From contig CP095846.1 of NCBI GenBank assembly GCA_023100825.1, positions 2,356,001 through 2,420,000 of the forward strand: a stretch of 64,000 bases of DNA, written 5' to 3'. This DNA is from Nocardioidaceae bacterium SCSIO 66511. GTDB lineage: Bacteria > Actinomycetota > Actinomycetes > Propionibacteriales > Nocardioidaceae. Numbering within the stretch: the first letter of the stretch is position 1; the number at the start of each line of letters is the position of its first letter. The notes beneath the pieces are model-generated. The model was not told where the DNA came from. It searched no databases and saw only the letters and a program-made list of their open reading frames with translations. The position numbers were made by a program, and so were the translations under genes. Positions 9,621 through 16,633 of this stretch are shown here, piece after piece.

Positions 9621-11279
9621 ATGGAGACCTCACGCCGTACTTTGATCAAGGCCGGTGCTGCCACCGGTGCCGCGCTCGGCGTGCCACTCGCGTCCGCCTC
9701 CCCAGCAGATGCGCGCAAGCACGCCGCCCGACTTCGTTCCGATCCGTTCACTCTCGGTGTCGCCTGCGGCGATCCCTGGCCGGACGGGTTCGTCATCTGG
9801 ACCCGGCTCGCCCTCGAGCCGCTCGCCGAGAACGGCCTCGGCGGTATGCCGAACGTCCCGTTCCGGGTGGAGTGGGAGGTCGCGCGAGACCCGTCCTTCC
9901 GCCGGATCGTCCGGCGCGGATCCCAACCGGCGAAGCCCGATTCGGCGCACACCATTCACGTCGAGCTACGCGGTCTTCCCGCGGACCGCGACTACTGGTA
10001 CCGCTTCCGCTGCGGCCGGTTCGAGTCCCGGGCAGGAAGGGCGCGGACGACTCCCCGGCGTGGCACGATGCCGTCTTCGCTCGCAATGTCGTTCGTATCG
10101 TGCTCGCAGTTCGAGCACGGCTACTTCACCGCGTACCGCCGGATGGCTGAGGACAATCCCGACCTGGTGTTGCATCTCGGCGACTACCAGTACGAGTACA
10201 AGGCCGGCGACTACGAGGCGCCGGGCGGCAATGTCCGCGACCACGAGGGTCCGGAGACGACGACCCTCGAGTCGTACCGCCAGCGACATGCGCAGTACAA
10301 GACCGATCCGGACCTGCAGGCCGCACATGCGGTCGCGCCATGGATCGCCGTCTGGGACGACCACGAGCTCGACAACAACTGGGCCGACGAGGTACCGGAG
10401 AAGGCCGAGGAAGAGTTCCTCGATCGACGGGCCGCGGCGTTCCGCGCGTACTACGAGAACATGCCGCTACGTCGTACGTCGGTGCCCCGCGGGATCGACA
10501 TGCAGCTCTACCGCCGGGTGGCGTGGGGCGAGCTCGCGACTTTCCACATGCTCGACACCCGGCAGTACCGCGACGACCAGGGGTGTGGCGACGGGTACGA
10601 CACCGACTGCCCGGCCGCGGTCGACCCGGCTCGTTCGATCACCGGCGCCGCCCAGGAAGCCTGGCTACTGAACGGGTTCCGGCGGTCGCAGGCCCGCTGG
10701 GACCTGCTCGGCCAGCAGGTCTTCTTCGCCCAGCGCGACAGCGACGAGGGCCCGCTGAAGACGGTCTCGATGGACGCCTGGGACGGGTACGCAGCATCGC
10801 GTGAACGCATCACCCAAGGCTGGGTCGATGCCGATGTGCGTAACCCGGTGGTGCTCACCGGCGACGTGCACGCGCACTGGGCGAGCGACCTCAAACTGGA
10901 CTACGACGACCCGACGACGAAGACCGTCGGCGCGGAGCTGGTCTGCTCGTCGATCACCTCGGGCGGCAGCGGAGAGGACTCCGCGTCAGGTTCGCACCCG
11001 TGGTTGAAGTGGAACCCGCATCTGCAGTTCCAGAACAACCTGCGCGGGTACGTGCGCACGAAGATCACCCCGACCGAGATGCAGGCCGACTTCCGGTGCC
11101 TGTCCGATGTCACGACGCGGACAGCGGACGCGTTCACCCGCGCGTCGTTCGTCATCGCCGACCGCGAGCCCGGTCTGCACCAGACGTACGACAACCCGCC
11201 GGAGCAGCTCAAGCGCGACGGCCGGTCGGACCGCCAGATCGGGCGGGACACGATCACCTGGGAGACCCGTCGCCCCTGA
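9621..11279 (+). CDS. phoD: Secreted alkaline phosphatase D family phosphodiesterase
   Basis: A 552-residue protein with a Tat signal (SRRTLIKAG, then an Ala-rich region ending near ADARKHA). The PhoD N-terminal beta domain (FTLGVACGDPWPDGFVIWTRL) is followed by the metallophosphatase domain with VSCSQFEHGYF, HLGDYQYEY, WDDHELDNNW and LTGDVHAHW, all ligands expected for the Fe/Ca centre. It hydrolyses phosphate mono- and diesters outside the cell, releasing phosphate. It is monocistronic, with a strong hairpin after the stop. Induction by phosphate starvation is expected for the family; no clear Pho box was identified. Confidence 0.93.
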   Translation: METSRRTLIKAGAATGAALGVPLASASPADARKHAARLRSDPFTLGVACGDPWPDGFVIWTRLALEPLAENGLGGMPNVPFRVEWEVARDPSFRRIVRRGSQPAKPDSAHTIHVELRGLPADRDYWYRFRCGRFESRAGRARTTPRRGTMPSSLAMSFVSCSQFEHGYFTAYRRMAEDNPDLVLHLGDYQYEYKAGDYEAPGGNVRDHEGPETTTLESYRQRHAQYKTDPDLQAAHAVAPWIAVWDDHELDNNWADEVPEKAEEEFLDRRAAAFRAYYENMPLRRTSVPRGIDMQLYRRVAWGELATFHMLDTRQYRDDQGCGDGYDTDCPAAVDPARSITGAAQEAWLLNGFRRSQARWDLLGQQVFFAQRDSDEGPLKTVSMDAWDGYAASRERITQGWVDADVRNPVVLTGDVHAHWASDLKLDYDDPTTKTVGAELVCSSITSGGSGEDSASGSHPWLKWNPHLQFQNNLRGYVRTKITPTEMQADFRCLSDVTTRTADAFTRASFVIADREPGLHQTYDNPPEQLKRDGRSDRQIGRDTITWETRRP

Positions 11280-11303
11280 GTAGGCGAACGCCTTCCGATC
11301 AGC

Positions 11304-11345
11304 ACCTCGCCGCCGCGGACCGTACAAGACCCGCGGCGGCGAGGT
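11304..11345 (+). terminator. Perfect 15-bp hairpin downstream of phoD
   Basis: ACCTCGCCGCCGCGG at 11304-11318 pairs perfectly with 11331-11345 across a 12-base loop, 25 bp after the phoD stop. There is no T-tract, as is common for actinobacterial terminators. Confidence 0.7.
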
Positions 11346-11429
11346 CATGCTGTGCCGGCCGAGCGTTTCCGGCGCGCACGACCGGGAATGGTGAGGACCG
11401 GAAGTTGTCAACCGACCTGGGAGGCTCCC

Positions 11430-11669
11430 ATGGATCGATCGACCGAACGTCGCGGCCGCGTCAGCCGTCGCGCCGTGCTGATGGGCATTGCCGTCGGCGC
11501 AACCGCGCCGGTCGCAACCGCGCTGAGCGGCGGGCCGGCGATGGCCCACCCGAGAACACAAACGGCACAGCAGACCCCACGACGGAAGAGTACGTCCGCG
11601 GCACCCGAGTGCCTGTCCGGGCTCATTCAGGAAGGACGGATGACGTATGCAGATCTCATGGCTGGCTGA
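11430..11669 (+). pseudogene. Tat signal segment of a secreted amidase, out of frame with its catalytic domain
   Basis: An 80-codon frame after GGGAGG encodes a clear Tat leader (RVSRRAVLMG, hydrophobic core, AMA cleavage site near residue 38), a short linker, then QEGRMTYADLMAG and a stop at 11667-11669. MTYADLM is the expected beginning of the amidase domain that continues in another frame from 11668 on. Removing one copy of the tandem GGCT at 11660-11667 joins the two frames exactly, giving MTYADLMADVLRGAG and a 258-residue secreted amidase. The simplest reading is a 4-bp duplication that broke the gene. A programmed shift or a sequencing error are alternatives. Confidence 0.6.
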
Positions 11670-12210
11670 TGTCCTCCGCGGCGCCGGCGTAGAGGTCGTA
11701 GAGCAGGGCGACTGGCTGAACCGCAGCGCCGGCGCAGACTTCGAGCCGTTCGGTGTGCTCTGGCACCACACGGCGGCGCTGTCGAGCCCTGAGAATCCGG
11801 CACCCGCACTCGACATCTGCATCAACGGCAGATCGGACCTCCCCGGCCCGCTGTGCCACGCGCACGTCGACTACAACGGCGTGTTCAACGTGGTCTCCGC
11901 GAACCGCGCGAACCACGCCGGCGAGTCCGGCGGTAGCGGTCCCATCCCGGCCGGCGACGGCAACACGATGATGATCGGATGGGAGATCGACTACGCGGGC
12001 GACGGCTCGGGCGAGGGCGGCCCCGTCCAGGAGATGACGCAGGCGCAGTACGACGCGTCGATCGCCGCGACCGCCGCGGTCATCGCTCAGCTCGGTACCG
12101 ACGCGGAGCACGTACGCGGCCATCGCGAGACGAGCACCTCGGGAAAGATCGACCCGTCGTTCATCGACCTGGACGCGATGCGCGCCGACGTGGCGGCGGC
12201 GATGGGCTGA
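11647..12210 (+). CDS. N-acetylmuramoyl-L-alanine amidase catalytic domain
   Basis: A 187-residue Amidase_2/PGRP-type domain. It contains GVLWHHTAALSS (zinc histidine), HVDYNGVFNVVS, the glutamate-containing GWEIDY segment and GHRETSTSGKIDP (second zinc histidine and conserved Lys/Asp). Enzymes of this type cleave the bond between muramic acid and the stem peptide of peptidoglycan. As it stands the frame starts at ATG 11647, 9-10 bp after AGGAAGG, and has no export signal; the Tat leader lies in the overlapping upstream frame. It may be made as a cytoplasmic protein by translational coupling, or be the remains of a frameshifted secreted enzyme. Confidence 0.8.
   Translation: MQISWLADVLRGAGVEVVEQGDWLNRSAGADFEPFGVLWHHTAALSSPENPAPALDICINGRSDLPGPLCHAHVDYNGVFNVVSANRANHAGESGGSGPIPAGDGNTMMIGWEIDYAGDGSGEGGPVQEMTQAQYDASIAATAAVIAQLGTDAEHVRGHRETSTSGKIDPSFIDLDAMRADVAAAMG
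11660..11667. repeat. Tandem GGCT duplication at the amidase frame break
   Basis: GGCTGGCT occupies the exact point where the signal-peptide frame and the amidase frame part. Deleting either copy restores a single open frame from 11430 to 12210 (777 nt, divisible by three). Confidence 0.7.
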
Positions 12211-12232
12211 TCACTCGGGACGGGTGGCGCCG

Positions 12233-12246
12233 TGTAATCGGTTTCC
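12233..12246. promoter_or_regulatory. Upstream LacI-type operator of the sugar operon
   Basis: TGTAATCGGTTTCC has the LacI-family form with a central CG at 12239-12240. Its reverse complement, GGAAACCGATTACA, closely matches the downstream site at 12311. The two centres are 78 bp apart and flank the promoter, an arrangement that allows looping repression. Confidence 0.6.
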
Positions 12247-12278
12247 GGCTTGGAGCCACGGCGCAACCCCGGTTGCTC

Positions 12279-12307
12279 TTGACGTCCTGACACTCCAGTC
12301 CTAGATT
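12279..12307 (+). promoter_or_regulatory. Promoter of the sugar-uptake operon
   Basis: TTGACG (12279-12284) and TAGATT (12302-12307) are separated by exactly 17 bp, a good vegetative-sigma promoter by actinobacterial standards. The second operator begins four bases after the -10, over the likely transcription start. Confidence 0.65.
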
Positions 12308-12310
12308 GCG

Positions 12311-12324
12311 TGAAATCGATTACG
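12311..12324. promoter_or_regulatory. Downstream LacI-type operator of the sugar operon
   Basis: TGAAATCGATTACG is a near-symmetric LacI-family box centred on CG at 12317-12318. It covers the predicted transcription start, a classical repressor position. It nearly matches the inverted upstream box at 12233-12246. The repressor gene is not in the window. Confidence 0.65.
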
Positions 12325-12339
12325 CACCTGGGAGTGGTC

Positions 12340-13686
12340 ATGGCCGATACCCGCGTCACCCGTCGTACGCTCCTGCGCGGCAGCGCCGGCGCGGTCGCCG
12401 CCACCACGTTCGCCGGCTCGGCGGCCACCCTGCTCGGTGGCTGCAGTGGTGACGACGATGACGACGGCACGCTGTCGTTCTGGAACTTCTACGGGCCTGC
12501 CGACGACGAGGATCCACAGAGCCAGTGGTTCGTGGACCTCGTCGACGAGTGGAACGCAAACAACGACGTGCAGGTCAAGCTGCACTACCTGCCGCCCGCC
12601 GAGTACTTCTCCGGCACGCCGTTGCAGACGGCGTTCCAGGGTGGGGAAGGCCCGGACATCTTCATGATCAGCCCGGGAGACTTCCTGCGGTACTACAACG
12701 GCGGGGTCTTGGCGGACCTCACGGATGAGCTCGGCGACGCGCGGGATGACTTCAAACCGGGGCTGCTGGACGGACGTAGCGTCGATGGCGCGGTGTACGG
12801 CCTGCCGATGGAGGTGGAGCCGCTCGGCCTCTTCTACAGCATTCCGGCCTACGAGCGGGCCAAGCTCTCGCAGGGCGATGTCCCGCGTACCTGGGATCAG
12901 TTGCTCGACGTCGCCGACAAGCTCACCGGCAACGACAACTTCGGGATGCTGTTCGAGACCGCTCCCGGCTACTACCAGAACTTCACGTGGTACCCGTTCA
13001 TGTGGATGGGCGACGGTGCCGTCGTGGACGGGTCCAGCAGTGCATTCGACTCCGAGCAGACCGCGGCCGCGTTGGATCTCTGGGGTCGGACAATCGACAC
13101 CGGCGTCTCACCCCGCAAGGCACAGGGCGACGGCGGCTCGGACGGCTCGGCGAACCTGGGCAGCGGGTTCGTCGGAATGCAGCAGACCGGCATCTGGGCT
13201 GCTGCGGCCCTCGAACTCGACTACCCGAAGCTCGAGTACGGCGTCGCGCCGCTGCCCACGCCACCGGGCGGTTCGGCGAGCACCGCGATGGGCGGCTGGG
13301 CCTTCGTCGCCAACTCGAAGGGCAAGAACCCGTCGAAGGCGGCCGAATTCGTGATCTGGGCACTCGGCTCGACCGACAAGGCCGGAGTAGAGCGGTGCCG
13401 GAAGTGGAACACCGTCGTCAAGACGAACCTGCCGGCCCGCAAGTCCGTCGAGAAGTCCGCCCTGCAGCACGGTGCGTTCGAGAACGACCAACTCAAGGTG
13501 TTCGTCGAGGAGATCGCGCCGACCGGCGTCACCGAACCGCGCTATCCGCCGGAGGTCTACCAGCCCGTCTCGGACGCGATCCAGGCATGTCAGCTCGACG
13601 GCGCGAACGCGGCCGACGAGGCGGCAAAGGCGAGCGAGGCGATCGACACCTTCCTGGGGACGTACGACGGTGCTCCGATCGTCTAG
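12340..13686 (+). CDS. Sugar ABC transporter substrate-binding lipoprotein (CUT1)
   Basis: A 448-residue extracellular binding protein. The leader has a twin arginine (TRRTLLRG) and ends in a lipobox (LGGC), so it is probably a Tat-exported lipoprotein. The mature part begins after an acidic DDDDDG linker with LSFWNFYGPADDED, the usual start of SBP_bac_1 proteins, and keeps the GGEGPDIFMISPGDFL binding motif. It captures an oligosaccharide for the two permeases downstream. ATG 12340 is preferred over the GTG at 12310 because GGAG lies 6 bp upstream and the LacI operator covers the GTG. No ATPase gene is present, so a shared MsiK-type ATPase is likely. Confidence 0.9.
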   Translation: MADTRVTRRTLLRGSAGAVAATTFAGSAATLLGGCSGDDDDDGTLSFWNFYGPADDEDPQSQWFVDLVDEWNANNDVQVKLHYLPPAEYFSGTPLQTAFQGGEGPDIFMISPGDFLRYYNGGVLADLTDELGDARDDFKPGLLDGRSVDGAVYGLPMEVEPLGLFYSIPAYERAKLSQGDVPRTWDQLLDVADKLTGNDNFGMLFETAPGYYQNFTWYPFMWMGDGAVVDGSSSAFDSEQTAAALDLWGRTIDTGVSPRKAQGDGGSDGSANLGSGFVGMQQTGIWAAAALELDYPKLEYGVAPLPTPPGGSASTAMGGWAFVANSKGKNPSKAAEFVIWALGSTDKAGVERCRKWNTVVKTNLPARKSVEKSALQHGAFENDQLKVFVEEIAPTGVTEPRYPPEVYQPVSDAIQACQLDGANAADEAAKASEAIDTFLGTYDGAPIV

Positions 13687-14599
13687 CGCCTCCAACCGGA
13701 CGCGCGCGCGACCGCGCTACCGCCGCCGGGAGGTCGTGGCCGCGTACCTGTTCCTCGCGCCGGATCTGATCGGACTCCTCGTCTTCGTGGTGCTGCCGAT
13801 GTGCCTTGCGTTCGGCGTCGCGCTGTTCGAGGTGGACGGTTTCGGCAACTACACCTACGTCGGGCTCGACAACTATGCGTTGATGCTCGACGACTCCAAG
13901 CTGCTGCAGAGCCTGCGGGTGACCGCGATCTACGTGGTCGCGTTCGTGCCGCTCGCATTCGTGGCGAGCCTCGGCATCGCCCTGCTCACCCGACGGCAGT
14001 ACCGCGGCGTCGGCGCCGTACGCGCCGCGTTCTTCCTGCCCAACGTGATCAGCCTCGTCGTTGCCGGTCTGATGTGGCAGTTCCTGCTCGTCGACAAGCG
14101 TGGTGCTGTCGGCAACCTGCTCTCGACGGTCGGGCTCGACGATGTCTCGCTGCTCGGTGAGCCGTCACTTGCTCTCGCCACCTTCATCGCGATCAGCGTC
14201 TGGTTCATGATGGGCTACCAGATGATGGTGTTCCTGGCCGGGCTGAAGGACATCCCGGCCGAGCTGGAGGACGCCGCGACCGTTGACGGAGCGGGTGCGT
14301 GGCAACGCTTCCGGCATGTGACCTGGCCGCTGCTGCGGCCGACCAGCTTCTTCGTTCTCGTCACGTCGACGGTCGCCGCCGTGACGGGAGTCCAGGCGTT
14401 CGACCTGGTGTACGTACTCACGAAGGGCGGCCCGGCCAACTCGACGTCGACGATCGTCTACTACATCTACGAGCAGGCGTTCACCCTGAACAACATCGGG
14501 TACGCCTCGGCGATCACCACCCTTGCCGTCGGCATCCTTGTCGTCGGCACCGGGTTCATGTTCGCGCTGACCCGGGGAGGTCGTTTCGATGCGGACTAG
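13670..14599 (+). CDS. Sugar ABC transporter permease 1 (MalF type)
   Basis: A 309-residue permease with six membrane helices, beginning VVAAYLFLAPDLIGLLVFV. The EAA loop contacting the ATPase is present as DIPAELEDAATVDGAGAWQRF. It forms the translocation pore together with the next gene product. The GTG start at 13670 overlaps the binding-protein gene by 17 bp, giving the usual short basic N-terminus (RTRARPRYRRRE). The frame extends further upstream, but only as arginine/serine-rich antisense-like sequence. Confidence 0.9.
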   Translation: MLRSSSASNRTRARPRYRRREVVAAYLFLAPDLIGLLVFVVLPMCLAFGVALFEVDGFGNYTYVGLDNYALMLDDSKLLQSLRVTAIYVVAFVPLAFVASLGIALLTRRQYRGVGAVRAAFFLPNVISLVVAGLMWQFLLVDKRGAVGNLLSTVGLDDVSLLGEPSLALATFIAISVWFMMGYQMMVFLAGLKDIPAELEDAATVDGAGAWQRFRHVTWPLLRPTSFFVLVTSTVAAVTGVQAFDLVYVLTKGGPANSTSTIVYYIYEQAFTLNNIGYASAITTLAVGILVVGTGFMFALTRGGRFDAD

Positions 14600-15395
14600 A
14601 CGTGTCTCGTACGTCGTGGTCGCGGCGTACCTGCTCGCCTTCATCGTCGTTGCGCCCTTGCTGTGGACGCTGTTCAGCGCCTTCAAACCCGAACAGGACG
14701 TGTTCGCCACCGGTTGGCCCTCAAAGCTGACGCTCGACAACTTCCGGTACGTGTTCACCGACATGGAGCTCCCGCGCTATCTCTTGAACTCGGCGATCGT
14801 CTCGGTCGTGGTCACCGCGGTCGCGTTGCTCACCCACTCGATGGCCGCGTACGCCTTGGCGCGGCTGCGGTTCCCCGGTCGAGGCGTCATCTTCTCGCTG
14901 ATCATCTCGACACTGCTGGTCTCGCTGCCGGTGATCCTGGTGCCGCTGTTCCTGGTGGTCAAGGAACTCGACATGCTGGACAGCTACGCCGGACTCATCG
15001 TGCCGATGATCTTCCATGCGTACGGGATCTTCCTGCTGCGGCAGTTCTACCTGAACATCCCGCGAGAGCTGGAGGAGGCGGCCGACCTGGACGGTTGCGG
15101 CTACCTCCGTCGGTACTGGAGTGTTGTGCTGCCGATGAGCCGGCCCGCCCTCGCCTCGCTGACGGTGCTGTTCTTCCTCGCGAACTGGAATGCCTTCCTG
15201 TGGCCGCTGAGCATCACCCAGAATCCCGATCTGCGCGTCACCCAGCTCGGCATCGCAGGTCTGCAGGGGCAGTACTCGTCCAGCTGGAACTACATCCTCG
15301 CTGCCGCGGTGGTCGCCGCGATCCCGACGACCGTCGTCTTCCTGCTGGGTCAACGTCGCCTCGTCGACGCCATGAAGACCTCCGGCATCAAGTGA
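14589..15395 (+). CDS. Sugar ABC transporter permease 2 (MalG type)
   Basis: A 268-residue CUT1 permease with six helices: YLLAFIVVAPLLWTLFSAFK at the N-terminus, and the EAA loop NIPRELEEAADLDGCGYLRR. The C-terminus ends QRRLVDAMKTSGIK, close to the family-typical QRYFVRGLTAGAVK. The ATG overlaps the MalF-type gene by 11 bp, fitting coupled synthesis of the heterodimer. Confidence 0.92.
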   Translation: MRTRRVSYVVVAAYLLAFIVVAPLLWTLFSAFKPEQDVFATGWPSKLTLDNFRYVFTDMELPRYLLNSAIVSVVVTAVALLTHSMAAYALARLRFPGRGVIFSLIISTLLVSLPVILVPLFLVVKELDMLDSYAGLIVPMIFHAYGIFLLRQFYLNIPRELEEAADLDGCGYLRRYWSVVLPMSRPALASLTVLFFLANWNAFLWPLSITQNPDLRVTQLGIAGLQGQYSSSWNYILAAAVVAAIPTTVVFLLGQRRLVDAMKTSGIK

Positions 15396-15426
15396 CCGGC
15401 ACCGACCGACAAGGAGCACAACTCCG

Positions 15427-16500
15427 ATGGACTACGGACAGCATGGCAGCAGCCTGCGCGACCTTCCCCGCCTGCGCAGCTCGCGGCGCCGACGCGCATC
15501 GAGCTGGGATCGTAGCGGCGGCAACGACGATCGGCTGACCGTCGAACCCGGTGACACGGCTCTGCTCGCACACATCGACGGTCCGGGCTCGATCAACCAC
15601 ATCTGGTGCACCGTCGCTCGACCGATGCTGGACGGACCCGATGACACCGAGGCCGACTACCTGCGCCGCCTCGTCCTGCGCATCACCTGGGACGACCAAC
15701 GGCATCCGAGCGTGTTGGTGCCACTCGGCGACTTCTTCGGCGTCGGACACGGTCGTACGGTCAACTTCAGCTCGGCGCCGCTGCAGATGAGCCCGCAGGA
15801 CGGGCGCGGGTTCAACTGCTGGTTCCACATGCCGTTCGCGGCGGGTGCCCGAGTCGAGCTGGTCTCGGAGATGGATCGACTGCCGGTGTACTTCTACTAC
15901 TACGTCGACTACGAGACGTACGAACAACCCCGCGACGATCTGGGCTACTTTCACGCGTCGTTCCACCGGGAGAACCCGACCGACGGGCAGCCGCAAGGGA
16001 GCGCGTCGTTGCGTGAGCGTCTCGTCGAGGGCGAGAACCTCACCGGCGAGGGAAACTACGTGATTCTGGAGGCCGAGGGCAGGGGACACTACGTCGGATC
16101 GGTGCTCAACGTGCGCAACCTCCGCGACTCCAGCGAGTGGAACTGGTACGGCGAGGGTGACGACATGATCTTCATCGACGGCGAGCCGTTCCCGCCGTCT
16201 CTGCACGGGACCGGCACCGAGGACTACTTCAACACCGCATGGTGTCCGGACCAGGCGTACGCCGCGCCGTACCACGGGCTGACGCTTCCGGGCGGCACGA
16301 ACTGGAGCGGTGAGATCTCGATGTATCGCTTCCACATCGAGGACCCGGTCACGTTCGACCGGTCGATCCGGGTCACCATCGAGCACGGCCACGCCAACAA
16401 GCGCAGCGATGACCTCTCGTCGGTCGCGTACTGGTACCAGACCCTACCCGGGCGCCCACTTCGGCTACCGTCCGTTGCGGAGCGGCTACCGTACGCCTGA
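15427..16500 (+). CDS. GH172 (DUF2961) glycosidase
   Basis: A 357-residue protein, full length for the DUF2961 family, now GH172. Family marks are the opening SLRDLPRLRSSRRRRASSWDRSG, GSINHIWCTV, PLGDFFGVGHG, FNCWFHMPF and GTGTEDYF (Glu265). Characterised GH172 enzymes cleave alpha-D-fructofuranosides or alpha-D-arabinofuranosides and act as oligomers. There is no signal peptide, so it should act in the cytoplasm on the oligosaccharide brought in by the transporter encoded directly upstream (31-bp gap, AAGGAG 10 bp before ATG). The substrate of this locus may be an inulin-derived sugar or a D-arabinan fragment. Confidence 0.88.
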   Translation: MDYGQHGSSLRDLPRLRSSRRRRASSWDRSGGNDDRLTVEPGDTALLAHIDGPGSINHIWCTVARPMLDGPDDTEADYLRRLVLRITWDDQRHPSVLVPLGDFFGVGHGRTVNFSSAPLQMSPQDGRGFNCWFHMPFAAGARVELVSEMDRLPVYFYYYVDYETYEQPRDDLGYFHASFHRENPTDGQPQGSASLRERLVEGENLTGEGNYVILEAEGRGHYVGSVLNVRNLRDSSEWNWYGEGDDMIFIDGEPFPPSLHGTGTEDYFNTAWCPDQAYAAPYHGLTLPGGTNWSGEISMYRFHIEDPVTFDRSIRVTIEHGHANKRSDDLSSVAYWYQTLPGRPLRLPSVAERLPYA

Positions 16501-16585
16501 CCCGCGATCCGGATCGGGATCACGCCATTTCCGGCGGATCTCTCCGCTATGCCTGATGATGGGAGTACTCGGTAGGAGGTCTCCC

Positions 16586-16633
16586 ATGACATCGCTTCTC
16601 GAGATGTCCAGGCGAGCGGTCGCCCGGCCGTGA
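16586..16633 (+). CDS. Possible 15-residue leader peptide coupled to the GGDEF-EAL gene
   Basis: ATG 16586 sits 5 bp after GGAGG and opens a 15-codon frame, MTSLLEMSRRAVARP, ending in TGA at 16631-16633. That stop overlaps the GTG start of the cyclic-di-GMP gene as GTGA. The strong ribosome site belongs to this small frame, while the large gene has none of its own, so the peptide may serve to deliver ribosomes to it. The coding role of the peptide is unproven. Confidence 0.45.
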   Translation: MTSLLEMSRRAVARP

